Shown here: one piece after another, positions 1-8,796 of the stretch
Position numbering within the stretch: the stretch's first letter is position 1
How the letters are laid out: every line of letters begins with the position of its first letter
Assembly (NCBI RefSeq): GCF_902167145.1
Contig: NC_050098.1
Coordinates: forward strand, 19,364,501 to 19,428,500
Length of the DNA: 64,000 nt
From: Zea mays
Lineage: Eukaryota; Streptophyta; Magnoliopsida; Poales; Poaceae
Direction: 5' to 3'
Position numbers and translations under genes: made by a program
The notes under the pieces: generated by a model
What the model saw: only the letters and a program-made list of their open reading frames with translations
Database searches by the model: none
What the model was told of the DNA's origin: nothing

Positions 1-2130
1 ACTCAAAAGGTATAGTATTAAGTGTAGGGGAATGATATCAAGTTACAAAGAAAATAGAGTAATCCTAATTGGGGAATTGATTACTCTCTAAATGTTTGGG
101 ACATAGCTCAAAAAGGTTAAGTAGTGATTAAAACAAAGGAAAGTTAGAATTATAATATAAACTTCTCTCATTTAGGAATTTGACTACCTTTAGGTATTAT
201 CCATAATTACATTCCTAATTCTGTTTATGTTATTAAGGCCTAAAGGTTAAGTCCAAAAATAAATCCAAGTGATGCATAACACTAATCTCACAAGATTGAA
301 TGTACTTTATTCCTATAGTTCTTCTTTTATTTATTTCATTAAATAAATAAATATATACTTTAATTCAATATTCCAAGTGTAAAAATTAAAGTATGAAGAT
401 TACAGTTGACTATATTTTATTTGAACAGAGAATAATCTTGTGAACATTTTGCAATTTGAACCACTAAATTTGGAGTTCATATGAAAAAGATATGAAATAA
501 ACAAGTTTTGAAGTTCGAAATATGAAAATAAGGCTAAATCGGTAATTAAATAAAAGTCCAGGGGCTATTTTAAAGAAACCAGGGACCTATGCGCTAAAAC
601 AGAGGACGGCGGGTTGATTTCCTAAAACCAGGGTGTTCTTAAGCAAAACGACCACGCGAAGGGGTACGGGGTAATCTCAGCCATCGGATCAGAAACAGAC
701 GACCCAGATTAGATCGCGCGGACGAGCGCGCGGACGCGACTGACAAGTGGGGCCAGGGCGTCAACGAGCCAGGGCGGACTGACCAGCCGGGCCCAGGGGC
801 AGACGGGTGAGGGGGAGAGAGGAGAGATAGTTGGATCTAGATCGGACGGCTACAATTAGATCCACTCGGGTTAGCTCTACACTGTCCGATCTCGGGCGAA
901 CGACCGAGATCTAACGGCTGGGGGGCGGATATGAGCGCGGTGGCGCCGCTCGGTCCTGCGGCGGGAACTCGCCGGAGACGAGCAGACCAGCCACGGCGGG
1001 GCACCAGAGGCTTGGGGGTTGGCCTAGGCGCGCACAGGGGGATCTGGCGGACTCAGCCGAGGGCACCATGCCGACGCAGGAGCACCAGAGGGCGCTGCAC
1101 ACGGCGAGGCGGGCTAACGGCGGCGCGGGGCAACTCCGGCGATCAATTGCGTGTTAACCAGTGTAGTACACAGGGAAATATGGGCGCGGGGAGGTTGCTC
1201 ACCTTGAGGGGAAGCACTGGAGGCACGGGGCAACGACAGAGGCACAGGGACGCGACGGGGCGACGGTGGCGGAGCTCCGGCTGCGCAAGAACCACTCCGG
1301 TGAGCGTGGACCGGATAGAGTAGAGAGGGGGAGGGCACACCGAAGGGTGTCCCGAGTAGCTGACGGCAAGGCGAAGCTTACCGTGGCACTGGATGGGGCA
1401 CGAACACAACGGCGGCCACGGAACAGGCGGTGGATGTCGGTGGGCGGTGGCGGAGGTTCTCGGTTCGCGTGGGCAGAGCGAGAGAGAGGGCAAGAGAGCT
1501 GGGCAGAGGGCACAAATGGAAGAGGGGAGGTGGGCGAGCAGGGCGCGAGGTTCAAAAGGGGTGCGGGGGCTCGATCGTGGCCAGAGAACGCGCGGACGTG
1601 GGCGCGTCCACGGTGGGGAGATCGTGGGCGGGAGGTTGAGGACGGCTGACAGTTTGGGACGGCGGGACAGAGAGAGGGAGAGAGCGGGCGCTCAGGGTTG
1701 CGCCAATAGACGGGACCCGCCTGTCAGGCAGAGGGGGCGCGCGGGCGCGGGCGCGCGCACGGACTAGGCTAAGTGGGCTGCCTTGGGCCGAATTCGGTTT
1801 TCCATTTTCCAGGGAATTTCTAATTACTTTTCTATTTATTTTCTCTAGGGTTTTGAATTCAAATTCAAATCAAGTTTCAAATTCAAACCAAATCAAATAT
1901 GTGTAACAATTCAAAGAATATTTAGGCTCAATATGATGCAACATTCCATGACTCATATGTTTTGGGCAAAATAAAATAAATAATCTCTCACTAATACAAC
2001 TAACTCTAATAAAAGAGAGAGAGAAAACTAGAGAGAGAGAGGGAAACTAAAGTGAGATAGAGAAGAGTAACACCTGAATTTGGATGATCATAAGAAAGAA
2101 ATTTTATACCCACAAATTCAGGGTGTTACA
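1..2130. repeat. Right part of a probable long Ty3-type LTR (left end outside window)
   Basis: The segment ends in GGGTGTTACA at 2121-2130, the kind of terminus seen on chromovirus LTRs. A partly inverted copy of this end (GTAACACCTGAATTTGG) sits near 2068. Composition changes sharply: AT-rich at 1-600, very GC-rich at about 600-1780, then AT-rich again with a GA microsatellite around 2014-2042. The short reading frames in the GC-rich block overlap on both strands and show no domain. I see no primer-binding site or polypurine tract, so a solo or truncated LTR is the best guess. The family is not recognised. Confidence 0.35.
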
Positions 2131-2380
2131 CACAGTTAGGTGTGTCTTGCTAGCTTTACAAGTCAATGGGAATTTAGAAGAAGAGGAAGAAAGCACGATC
2201 AAGAAAACCAAGCAACAAGAGCAACAAGAAAGCACAATGTCACACTCTCGAATATCCCTTACAAGTCGCTAATCACTAATGATCATAATCACGATTCTAG
2301 CACTTAAAGGATCTTTGGAGCTTTGAATGTGTCTTTGAGTGGAGTTCTTGCTCTTGTATTGAAAGTGAATTAATGTAATG
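2131..2380. other. Unclassified intergenic segment left of element A
   Basis: This is 250 bp of mixed composition with purine-rich text (AAG/CAA-rich around 2170-2240) and no credible reading frame. It resembles the R/U5 part of a copia-type LTR but cannot be assigned. Its last bases (TAATG, 2376-2380) are presumably the left target-site copy of element A, whose right copy lies outside the window. Confidence 0.25.
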
Positions 2381-2576
2381 TGAAAGGGAAAAAGGCTTAC
2401 ACCTTTTCCTATATGAATTTTGGTGGTTGAATTGCCCAACACAAATTAATTCGACTAACTAGTTTGCTCTAGATTATGAGTTCTACAGGTGCCAAAGGTT
2501 CAACACAAACCAATAAAAGTCCAAGAAATGGTTCAAATAAAAAGAGCAAAAGACAACCCAAAGGCAGCCCTGGTCT

Positions 2577-2955
2577 GGCGCAACGGACTGTCCGGTGTGC
2601 CACCGGACAGTGTCCGGTGCACCAGGGAACCCAACTCCGAACTTGCCACCTTCGGGAATTCTGGGAGCCACTCCGCTATAATTCACCGGACTGTCCGGTG
2701 TAGCACCGGACTGTTCGGTGTGCCAGCGGAGTAACGGCTATACAACGCTAACGGTCGTTTGCAGAGGAACAGTGAAACGCTACAGTGTGCGACTGCGCGC
2801 GCAGAAGTCAGAGCAGGCGCAGAAGGCGCACCAGACAGTGAATAGTGACTGTCCGGTGCACCACCGGACTGTCCGGTGGCCCAGTTGTCAGAAGCTCCAA
2901 CAGTCAAAACCCAACGGCCTGGTGACGTGGCTGCGCGCACCGGACTGTCCAGTGC
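2577..2955. repeat. Cluster of CACCGGAC-GTCCGGTG palindromes in LTR A
   Basis: At least six perfect or near-perfect copies of a 16-17 bp palindrome (CACCGGAC, 0-2 central bases, GTCCGGTG) occur in the U3 region upstream of the TATA box. The same motif recurs in the U3 regions of LTRs C, D and F. It could form hairpins or cruciforms and is rich in CG and CHG methylation sites. Confidence 0.8.
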
Positions 2956-3002
2956 GCCATACAACAGCCGTCTCCACCAACGGTTCTTTTGGTGGTTGGG
3001 GC

Positions 3003-3009
3003 TATAAAT
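3003..3009 (+). promoter_or_regulatory. TATA box of LTR A
   Basis: TATAAATA follows GGGGC, downstream of the palindrome cluster and about 340 bp before the B insertion. The same GGGGCTATAAATACCCCC context occurs in both LTRs of element C at about 24437 and 43269, which supports its role as the LTR promoter. Confidence 0.6.
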
Positions 3010-3347
3010 ACCCCCAACCACCACACTTCAATGCATCCAAGTTTTTAGCCATCAAACCTCATACAAGAGCTCTAGACTTCATTCAAAGACACAATCAAAG
3101 AAATCAAATCCTCTCCCAAGTCCAAAGATCATTCCAATCAAATAGTGACTAGTGAGAGAGACAATTGTGTTCATTTGAGTTCTTGCGCTTGGATTGCTTT
3201 TCTTCTTCCTTCTTTCTTGTCTCCTACTCAATTGTAATCAAGGCAAGAGACACCAATTGTGTGGTGGTCCTTGTGGGGACTTAGTGTCCCGATTGATTGA
3301 GAAGAGAAGCGCACTCGATCTAAGTGACCATTTGAGAGAGGGAAAGG

Positions 3348-3931
3348 TGTTGGGTCTATGCTTCGGCGCCGAAGGTCTTCTAGGAAGAAGCGGCTTTTGG
3401 CTGAAGTTGCTTGTGTGAGATGGCCGAAGGTTCTTCTTCATGAAGCTTCGGTATTACAAACCGACTTAAGGATAGAATGACCTTTTAGTCCATAAAGGTC
3501 TGGGTCAATGTTATAAACTTTTATGAGGGGCATAATTGTAATTCCTCACAGGCTGTGTCCTGTGCCTATAAATAGTGAACAGTATTCCTTTACTGTTCAC
3601 GGGTTCTGGCAATTGTAATCACATCTTTCGGGAACCAATCTTTGTCAAGGCAGAGGTATAATTGTATTCAATAATTCAATATATTAAATAAATATAATTT
3701 AATTCGTTTGTGATTCATTTATCTCATCATACCCTTTATTTTATGTTATCTTATGTCATCTATTAGAATTTAATTACGAAGACTTAACCTTCGTAATTAT
3801 ATTCTAATAAACCTTCGTCCATGGTTCATTATTCTCAAGGGAATATTGTTTCACGGGCGAAGGGCGTTAACATTTAACATTTTATGTTGCCTTGTTCTTA
3901 ATTCATAGCATTTGAGAACAAGTTCCCAACA
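3348..3931 (+). repeat. 5' LTR of element B
   Basis: 584 bp, TGTTGGG...CCAACA. A TATA box (CTATAAATAG, about 3566-3575) marks the U3 promoter. The right part is AT-rich. A TGG-initiated primer-binding site follows directly. Confidence 0.92.
3566..3575 (+). promoter_or_regulatory. TATA box of LTR B
   Basis: CTATAAATAG, about 220 bp into the LTR. It is repeated identically in the 3' LTR at about 12340-12349. Confidence 0.6.
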
Positions 3932-3932
3932 T

Positions 3933-3948
3933 TGGCGCCCACCTCCGG
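3933..3948 (+). other. Primer-binding site of element B
   Basis: TGGCGCCCACCTCCGG begins two bases after the 5' LTR. It has the TGG start expected to pair with the CCA end of a tRNA. The tRNA species was not determined. Confidence 0.6.
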
Positions 3949-3975
3949 TGAACTCACTTCCACTTTTTTGAGCTG

Positions 3976-5322
3976 ATGGCTTCGTTCAACGATCAAGCTG
4001 GAGCTGCTTCGGACCCGAAGCTGGTGCTCCCGATTACAGGTGGTTCGTGCTCAGAACCAGCCAATAAAAAGCAGAAGAAAGAGGCACAGAGAAGAGTACA
4101 ACATGTTGGAGTGCAAGGGCCCTTTATCAAGTCAAGGTGGTCCCACATCCCAATCACCTTCTCCCAGGAGGACCTTCAGCTCAAGGATTTTCCTCATAAC
4201 GATGCTATGGTTATTTCTTGCGTTATCAAAGGGTTTCTGGTCCACAACGTCTTGGTTGATACAGGCAGTGCAGCTGATATCATATTTGCTAAGGCCTTCA
4301 GGCAAATGCAAGAGCCAGAAGATAAAATTCATGATGCTACACATCCTCTCTGTGGCTTCGGAGGAAGACAGATTGTAGCGCTGGGCAAGATCACCATGTC
4401 AGTGACCTTCGGGTTCATCAACAACACTAGAACTGAGCAAGTTATATTTGACATTGTTGACATGGAATACCCTTACAATGCAATTATTGGTCGTGTCACC
4501 CTCAATGCTTTCGAAGCAATTCTTCATCCTGCTTATCTTTGCATGAAGATACCTTCGGATCAAGGACCCATCGCTATTCATGGAAGTCAGGAAGCTGCCA
4601 GTAGGGCCGAAGGAAACTGGACTGACTCAAAAGCAATCCATAACATAGATGGAGCTGAAGCTTGTGAACAGTACAAATTCAGAAGGGAGAAAGCAGCTTC
4701 AGCAGATCAGCCGAAGCCCATGCTCTTATGTGAGGACATAGCAGAGCAGAAGGTGCTGTTGGGCTCTCAATTATCCGAAGAACAGGAGAAAACCTTGATA
4801 AGGTTTTTGTTCAACAACAAAGATGTTTTTGCATGGTCAGCCAATGATCTCTGTGGAGTAAATAGGGATGTTATTGAACACTCGCTCAATGTTGACCCAT
4901 CCTTCAGACCTAGAAAGCAGAGGCTTCGGAAAATGTCTGATGATAAGGCCGAAGGTGCTCGTAATGAAGTCAAAAGACTCCTCAGTGCAGGAGTTATCAG
5001 AGAAGTAAAGTACCCAGAATGGCTAGCTAACACTGTTATGGTAAAAAAGGCCAATGGCAAGTGGCGAATGTGTATCGATTTTACAGATCTTAACAAGGCT
5101 TGTCTGAAGGATGAATTCCCATTGCCAAGGATAGACTCTTTAGTTGATGCAGCAGCTTCTTCAGAGCTCATGAGTCTGCTAGACTGTTACTCAGGCTACC
5201 ACCAAATCTGGATGAAGAAGGAAGATGAGCCGAAGACTAGCTTCATAACCCCAAGTGGCACATATTGCTATCTTCGGATGCCTGAGGGGCTAAAAACGCT
5301 GGAGGAAGTTTCAGCAGAATGA
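3976..5322 (+). pseudogene. B gag remnant, protease and N-terminal reverse transcriptase (frameshifted)
   Basis: The frame opens with ATG 45 bp after the 5' LTR. About 25 residues look like the N-terminus of a Gag, and the text then moves straight to the Gag-protease linker, so the body of gag (matrix/capsid and zinc knuckle) is missing. An aspartic protease active site (VDTGSAADIIF) lies near residue 95. The RT region includes the fingers, the WRMCIDFTDLN block and the LLDCYSGYHQ block near the end. The frame is lost in an A-run at 5292-5296, one base shorter than needed to stay in the frame of the following pol. The break falls just before the YVDD block. Confidence 0.85.
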
Positions 5323-7928
5323 CTGCGAAGGTTCTCCACTCTCAGATAGGCAGAAATGTGCTAACTTATGTTGATGACATCATTGTAAAAAGCACGAAAC
5401 AGGAAAATCATATTGCTGATTTGCAGGAGACCTTCGCCAGTTTCAGACAAGCTGGCTTAAAATTGAACCCAGAAAAATGTGTCTTCGGAGTGAAGAAGGG
5501 AAAATTTCTTGGATGCTTGGTATCAAGAAAGGGAATTGAAGCTAATCCAAGTAAAATTGAAGCTATACTTCGAATGGAGCCACCAACCACAAAAAAGGGG
5601 GCCCAAAGATTAACAGGGAGGTTGGCATCTCTTAATAGATTTATAGCTAGATCAGCAGAAAGAAATTTACCATTCTTCGAAGTGCTGAAATCAGCCGAAG
5701 TCTTTCAATGGGGACCAAGCCAACAAAAAGCCTTCGAGGAACTGAAGCAATATCTGATAGATTTAACAACATTAACTCCACCAACGCCAGGGGCTCCTTT
5801 GTTATTATATGTGGCAGCTTCGCACTCAGCGGTAAGTGCAGCACTTGTTCAGGAGAAGCTTGATGGCCAAGTCAAGAAGCAGGTCCCAGTGTATTTTGTA
5901 TCTGAAGTTCTTAGTATATCAAAGAAAAACTACACAGAATTAGAGAAGGTATTATATGCTGTTTTGATGGCATCCAGGAAGCTTCGGCACTACTTTCAAA
6001 CATACAATATTGTTGTTCCTTCTTCGCAGCCGTTGAAGGATATTATGAGAAATAGAGAAGCTACTGGGCGGATTGGAAAATGGGCTGCAGAGCTCAATGA
6101 ATTTTGCATTGATTATGTGCATAGATCTTCGATCCAGTCCCAGGCGTTAGCAGACTTCATTGCTGACTGGACGCCAGGGGCTCAGGATGAAGAAACAAAT
6201 AAAGATGCCGAAGTATGGACAGTGTTTTGCGATGGGTCTTGGGGAACCTTCGGGGCAGGAGCAGCTGCTGTGTTGGTCTCGCCATCCAAAGTTAAAACTT
6301 GTTATGCGGCAAGACTCGATTTCAGTTGTACAAACAATATTACCGAGTACGAAGCCCTGCTTTTGGGTCTTCGGAAGCTAAAAGCAATGGGAATCAGAAG
6401 GGCCATTCTTAAAACTGATTCCCAGGTTGTTTCGGGGCATATCGACAAGAGTTGCAAGGCTAAAGATCCGAAGCTTGAAAGATATCTAGACATGGTTCGA
6501 AGAATTGAAGCTTCCTTCGAAGGATTTTCTGTCAAGAATATCCCTCGAGGACAAAATGAACATGCTGATTTGCTAGCTAAGTCAGCAGCACAGGGGCTGC
6601 CTTTACCTTCGGATGTGTTCTTCGAAACAATAAAGGCACCTTCAGTGGAACTCCTTGAAAGAGCAGTCCTCAATATATCTCCTGTTTATAGCGAAGATTG
6701 GAGAACTGAAATCATCTCTTACCTTCAGGGTAAATTCCTTTCAGATGACGAAACTTATAACAGGAGGATAGAGGCAAGAGCTCGTCCATATGTCATGATA
6801 GAAGGGGAGTTGTACAAGCATGGAGTTTGTGCTCCATTGCTCAAGTGTTTATCTAGAACCGAAGGCATAGAGTTGATGAAAGAAATACATGCAGGTCTGT
6901 GTGGATCTCACATTGGATCTAGGCCGTTACTTGGAAAAGTTTTCCGTCAAGGGTTTTATTGGCCGAAGGCAGCTTCAGATGCAGCGGAATTAGTTCAAAA
7001 GTGCGAAGGTTGTCAGAAATGTGCAAGAGATCAAAAACAACCTTCGTCCTTAACACAGCTCATACAACCCATCTGGCCATTGCAAAGGTGGGGCCTTGAC
7101 TTGTTGGGTCCATTACCACCGGCCCAAGGGAACTTAAGATATGTTGTAGTGGCTGTGGAATATTTTTCCAAATGGATTGAGGCAAAGCCTTTAGCCACAA
7201 TAACTTCGGCCACCATTCAAAAGTTTTTCTGGCAGAATATTGTTTGTCGTTTCGGGGTACCAAAGGCCATCACTGTGGATAATGGAACACAGTTCGACTC
7301 CGAAGCTTTTAGGGATTTCTGTGATCAAATTGGTACGAAGATCCATTTTGCATCAGTCAGGCATCCGGAGTCAAATGGGCTCGTTGAAAGAGCCAATGGC
7401 ATTATAATGACAGGAATAATGAAGTTAATCTTCAATCAACCTAGGGGAAAGTGGCCAGATCAGTTAACCAAAGTGGTGTGGAGCCACAACACAACAACAT
7501 CAAGGTCTACAGGCTTTACTCCATTCAAGTTATTATTCGGTGACGAAGCAATAACTCCGGAGGAAGCTAAAACTGGATCAATAAGAGTAGTAGCTTCGGT
7601 AGAATCAGGTTCTGAAGATGCTTATTCTGTGGAAAAAGATGCTTTAGAAGGGATTAGGCTTCAAGCTGTGGAAAATATCAATAAATATCAAGCCGAAACA
7701 ATCAAATGGCGAGATAGAAAGGTTCGGCTAAAGAATATTGAGCCAGGACATTTGGTGCTTCGGAGAGTGGCCAACCCAGACACAGTGGGCAAGTTGCAGT
7801 TGAAATGGGAGGGACCTTTCTTAGTAGTATCTTCGTCAAGACCCGGTTCATACAGATTGAAGGATATGGACGACAACGACATTCCTAGATCTTGGAATGC
7901 GGATGAGCTTCGGCGATATTATGTGTAA
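5319..7928 (+). CDS. B pol: reverse transcriptase C-terminus, dual RNase H, integrase
   Basis: This is the 869-codon remainder of B pol after the one-base break. It starts just before the YVDD catalytic block (LTYVDDIIVKS). In order, it has the RT thumb and an RT-linked RNase H (residues about 120-290), then a second, archaeal-type RNase H (VFCDGSWG, TEYEALL, KTDSQVV and HADLLAK, residues about 300-430). The integrase follows, with an HHCC zinc finger (HAGLCGSH...CEGCQKC) and a D-D-E core (GLDLLGP, VDNGTQF, GLVERANG). The C-terminal GPF/Y-like module contains WEGPFLVV. Two RNase H domains are a recognised mark of the Tat lineage. The ATG at 5319 is internal to pol, so this piece is probably not made separately. 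No chromodomain is visible. Confidence 0.88.
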   Translation: MTAKVLHSQIGRNVLTYVDDIIVKSTKQENHIADLQETFASFRQAGLKLNPEKCVFGVKKGKFLGCLVSRKGIEANPSKIEAILRMEPPTTKKGAQRLTGRLASLNRFIARSAERNLPFFEVLKSAEVFQWGPSQQKAFEELKQYLIDLTTLTPPTPGAPLLLYVAASHSAVSAALVQEKLDGQVKKQVPVYFVSEVLSISKKNYTELEKVLYAVLMASRKLRHYFQTYNIVVPSSQPLKDIMRNREATGRIGKWAAELNEFCIDYVHRSSIQSQALADFIADWTPGAQDEETNKDAEVWTVFCDGSWGTFGAGAAAVLVSPSKVKTCYAARLDFSCTNNITEYEALLLGLRKLKAMGIRRAILKTDSQVVSGHIDKSCKAKDPKLERYLDMVRRIEASFEGFSVKNIPRGQNEHADLLAKSAAQGLPLPSDVFFETIKAPSVELLERAVLNISPVYSEDWRTEIISYLQGKFLSDDETYNRRIEARARPYVMIEGELYKHGVCAPLLKCLSRTEGIELMKEIHAGLCGSHIGSRPLLGKVFRQGFYWPKAASDAAELVQKCEGCQKCARDQKQPSSLTQLIQPIWPLQRWGLDLLGPLPPAQGNLRYVVVAVEYFSKWIEAKPLATITSATIQKFFWQNIVCRFGVPKAITVDNGTQFDSEAFRDFCDQIGTKIHFASVRHPESNGLVERANGIIMTGIMKLIFNQPRGKWPDQLTKVVWSHNTTTSRSTGFTPFKLLFGDEAITPEEAKTGSIRVVASVESGSEDAYSVEKDALEGIRLQAVENINKYQAETIKWRDRKVRLKNIEPGHLVLRRVANPDTVGKLQLKWEGPFLVVSSSRPGSYRLKDMDDNDIPRSWNADELRRYYV

Positions 7929-8098
7929 CTTGATGTAACTTTTTTATGTTTTTTCTTTTTCATGGCACCCTTTTCCTTTCTAAAGGGGGAGAAAGGTTTT
8001 TAATGGGGCCATCATATGTAACTTTTTTATGTTTTTTAGTTCTATAAGAGCAAAATCCCCAAAGAATGTAAATGTAAAAGCTGAGAACGCACCATCGA

Positions 8099-8325
8099 GT
8101 GCCAAAAAGTAAAAGGCGAAGAAGCTCCAAAGTCGTTCCTAAGGGAATGCAGAGCTTACAGCGAAAAGTCAACGCTGATTCCGCCAAAAGTAAAAGGCGA
8201 AGAAGCTCCAAAGTCGTTCCTAAGGGAATGCAGAGCTTACAGCGAAAAGTCAACGCTGATTACGCCGAAAGTAAAAGGCGAAGAAGCTCCAAAGTCGTTC
8301 CTAAGGGAATGCAGAGCTGATGTGT
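8099..8325. repeat. 81-bp tandem repeat, about 2.8 copies, downstream of B pol
   Basis: Units begin near 8110, 8191 and 8272 with TAAAAGGCGAAGAAGCTCCA and are nearly identical. The period is a multiple of three, so an open frame of 73 codons passes through, but it lacks other coding signs. Short tandem arrays between pol and the 3' LTR are common in Tat-lineage elements. The rest of 7929-8796 is non-coding: pol 3' UTR on + and antisense 3' UTR on -. Confidence 0.85.
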
Positions 8326-8796
8326 GATTGTTTCTAAGAAAATAATGGCTGAGAGTATAGCTTCGGATATGTGTTTGGACATTCATTCGCACATCACATT
8401 ACATCATAGCATTTGCATTCATAAACATTCATCCAGGCATATGTAGGGCAATCATCATCATGGCATAAGTAATTGCTTCGGCACAAGAGAAGAGCTTCTT
8501 CGCGTGCAAAAAGGAGAGCTTCGGAAGAAAGGGAAATGTTGTTTTCTATGCTTCGCTGTGTACGAAAAGAAGGGGAGGTGTTTTTTCGCCTTCGGCTCAA
8601 AAAAGATAATTTCGTCCACAACAAAGCACTTCACATACATTAATGGAAGGGTAAGAGCATGATACAAGGTATGAATAGAATTCATTAAAGACAAGTTTAG
8701 TTACATTTACAAAAGTTATCCCAAAAGTTTCCTAAGTCTGTCTACAATCTACTCCTACTTAATCTTCGGGGGATCTTAGCTTCGGCGTCATTCTTT

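Larger units (their letters stand above)
2381..3347 (+). repeat. 5' LTR of element A, left part
   Basis: The segment runs from TGAAAGGGAA to the AAAGG target site of element B (3343-3347). It contains many copies of the palindrome CACCGGACTGTCCGGTG (about 2577-2730 and 2840-2955) and a TATA box at about 3003. The LTR resumes at 12711. The reassembled LTR is about 1.19 kb, normal for Ji-like elements. Confidence 0.85.

Noticed and set aside
911..1767. Overlapping reading frames in the GC-rich block
   Set aside because: Frames are open on both strands because of composition and show no domain or conserved start.
5292..5322. Programmed frameshift in B pol
   Set aside because: The break lies within the RT catalytic domain at an A-run, where recoding is not expected; a one-base deletion is simpler.
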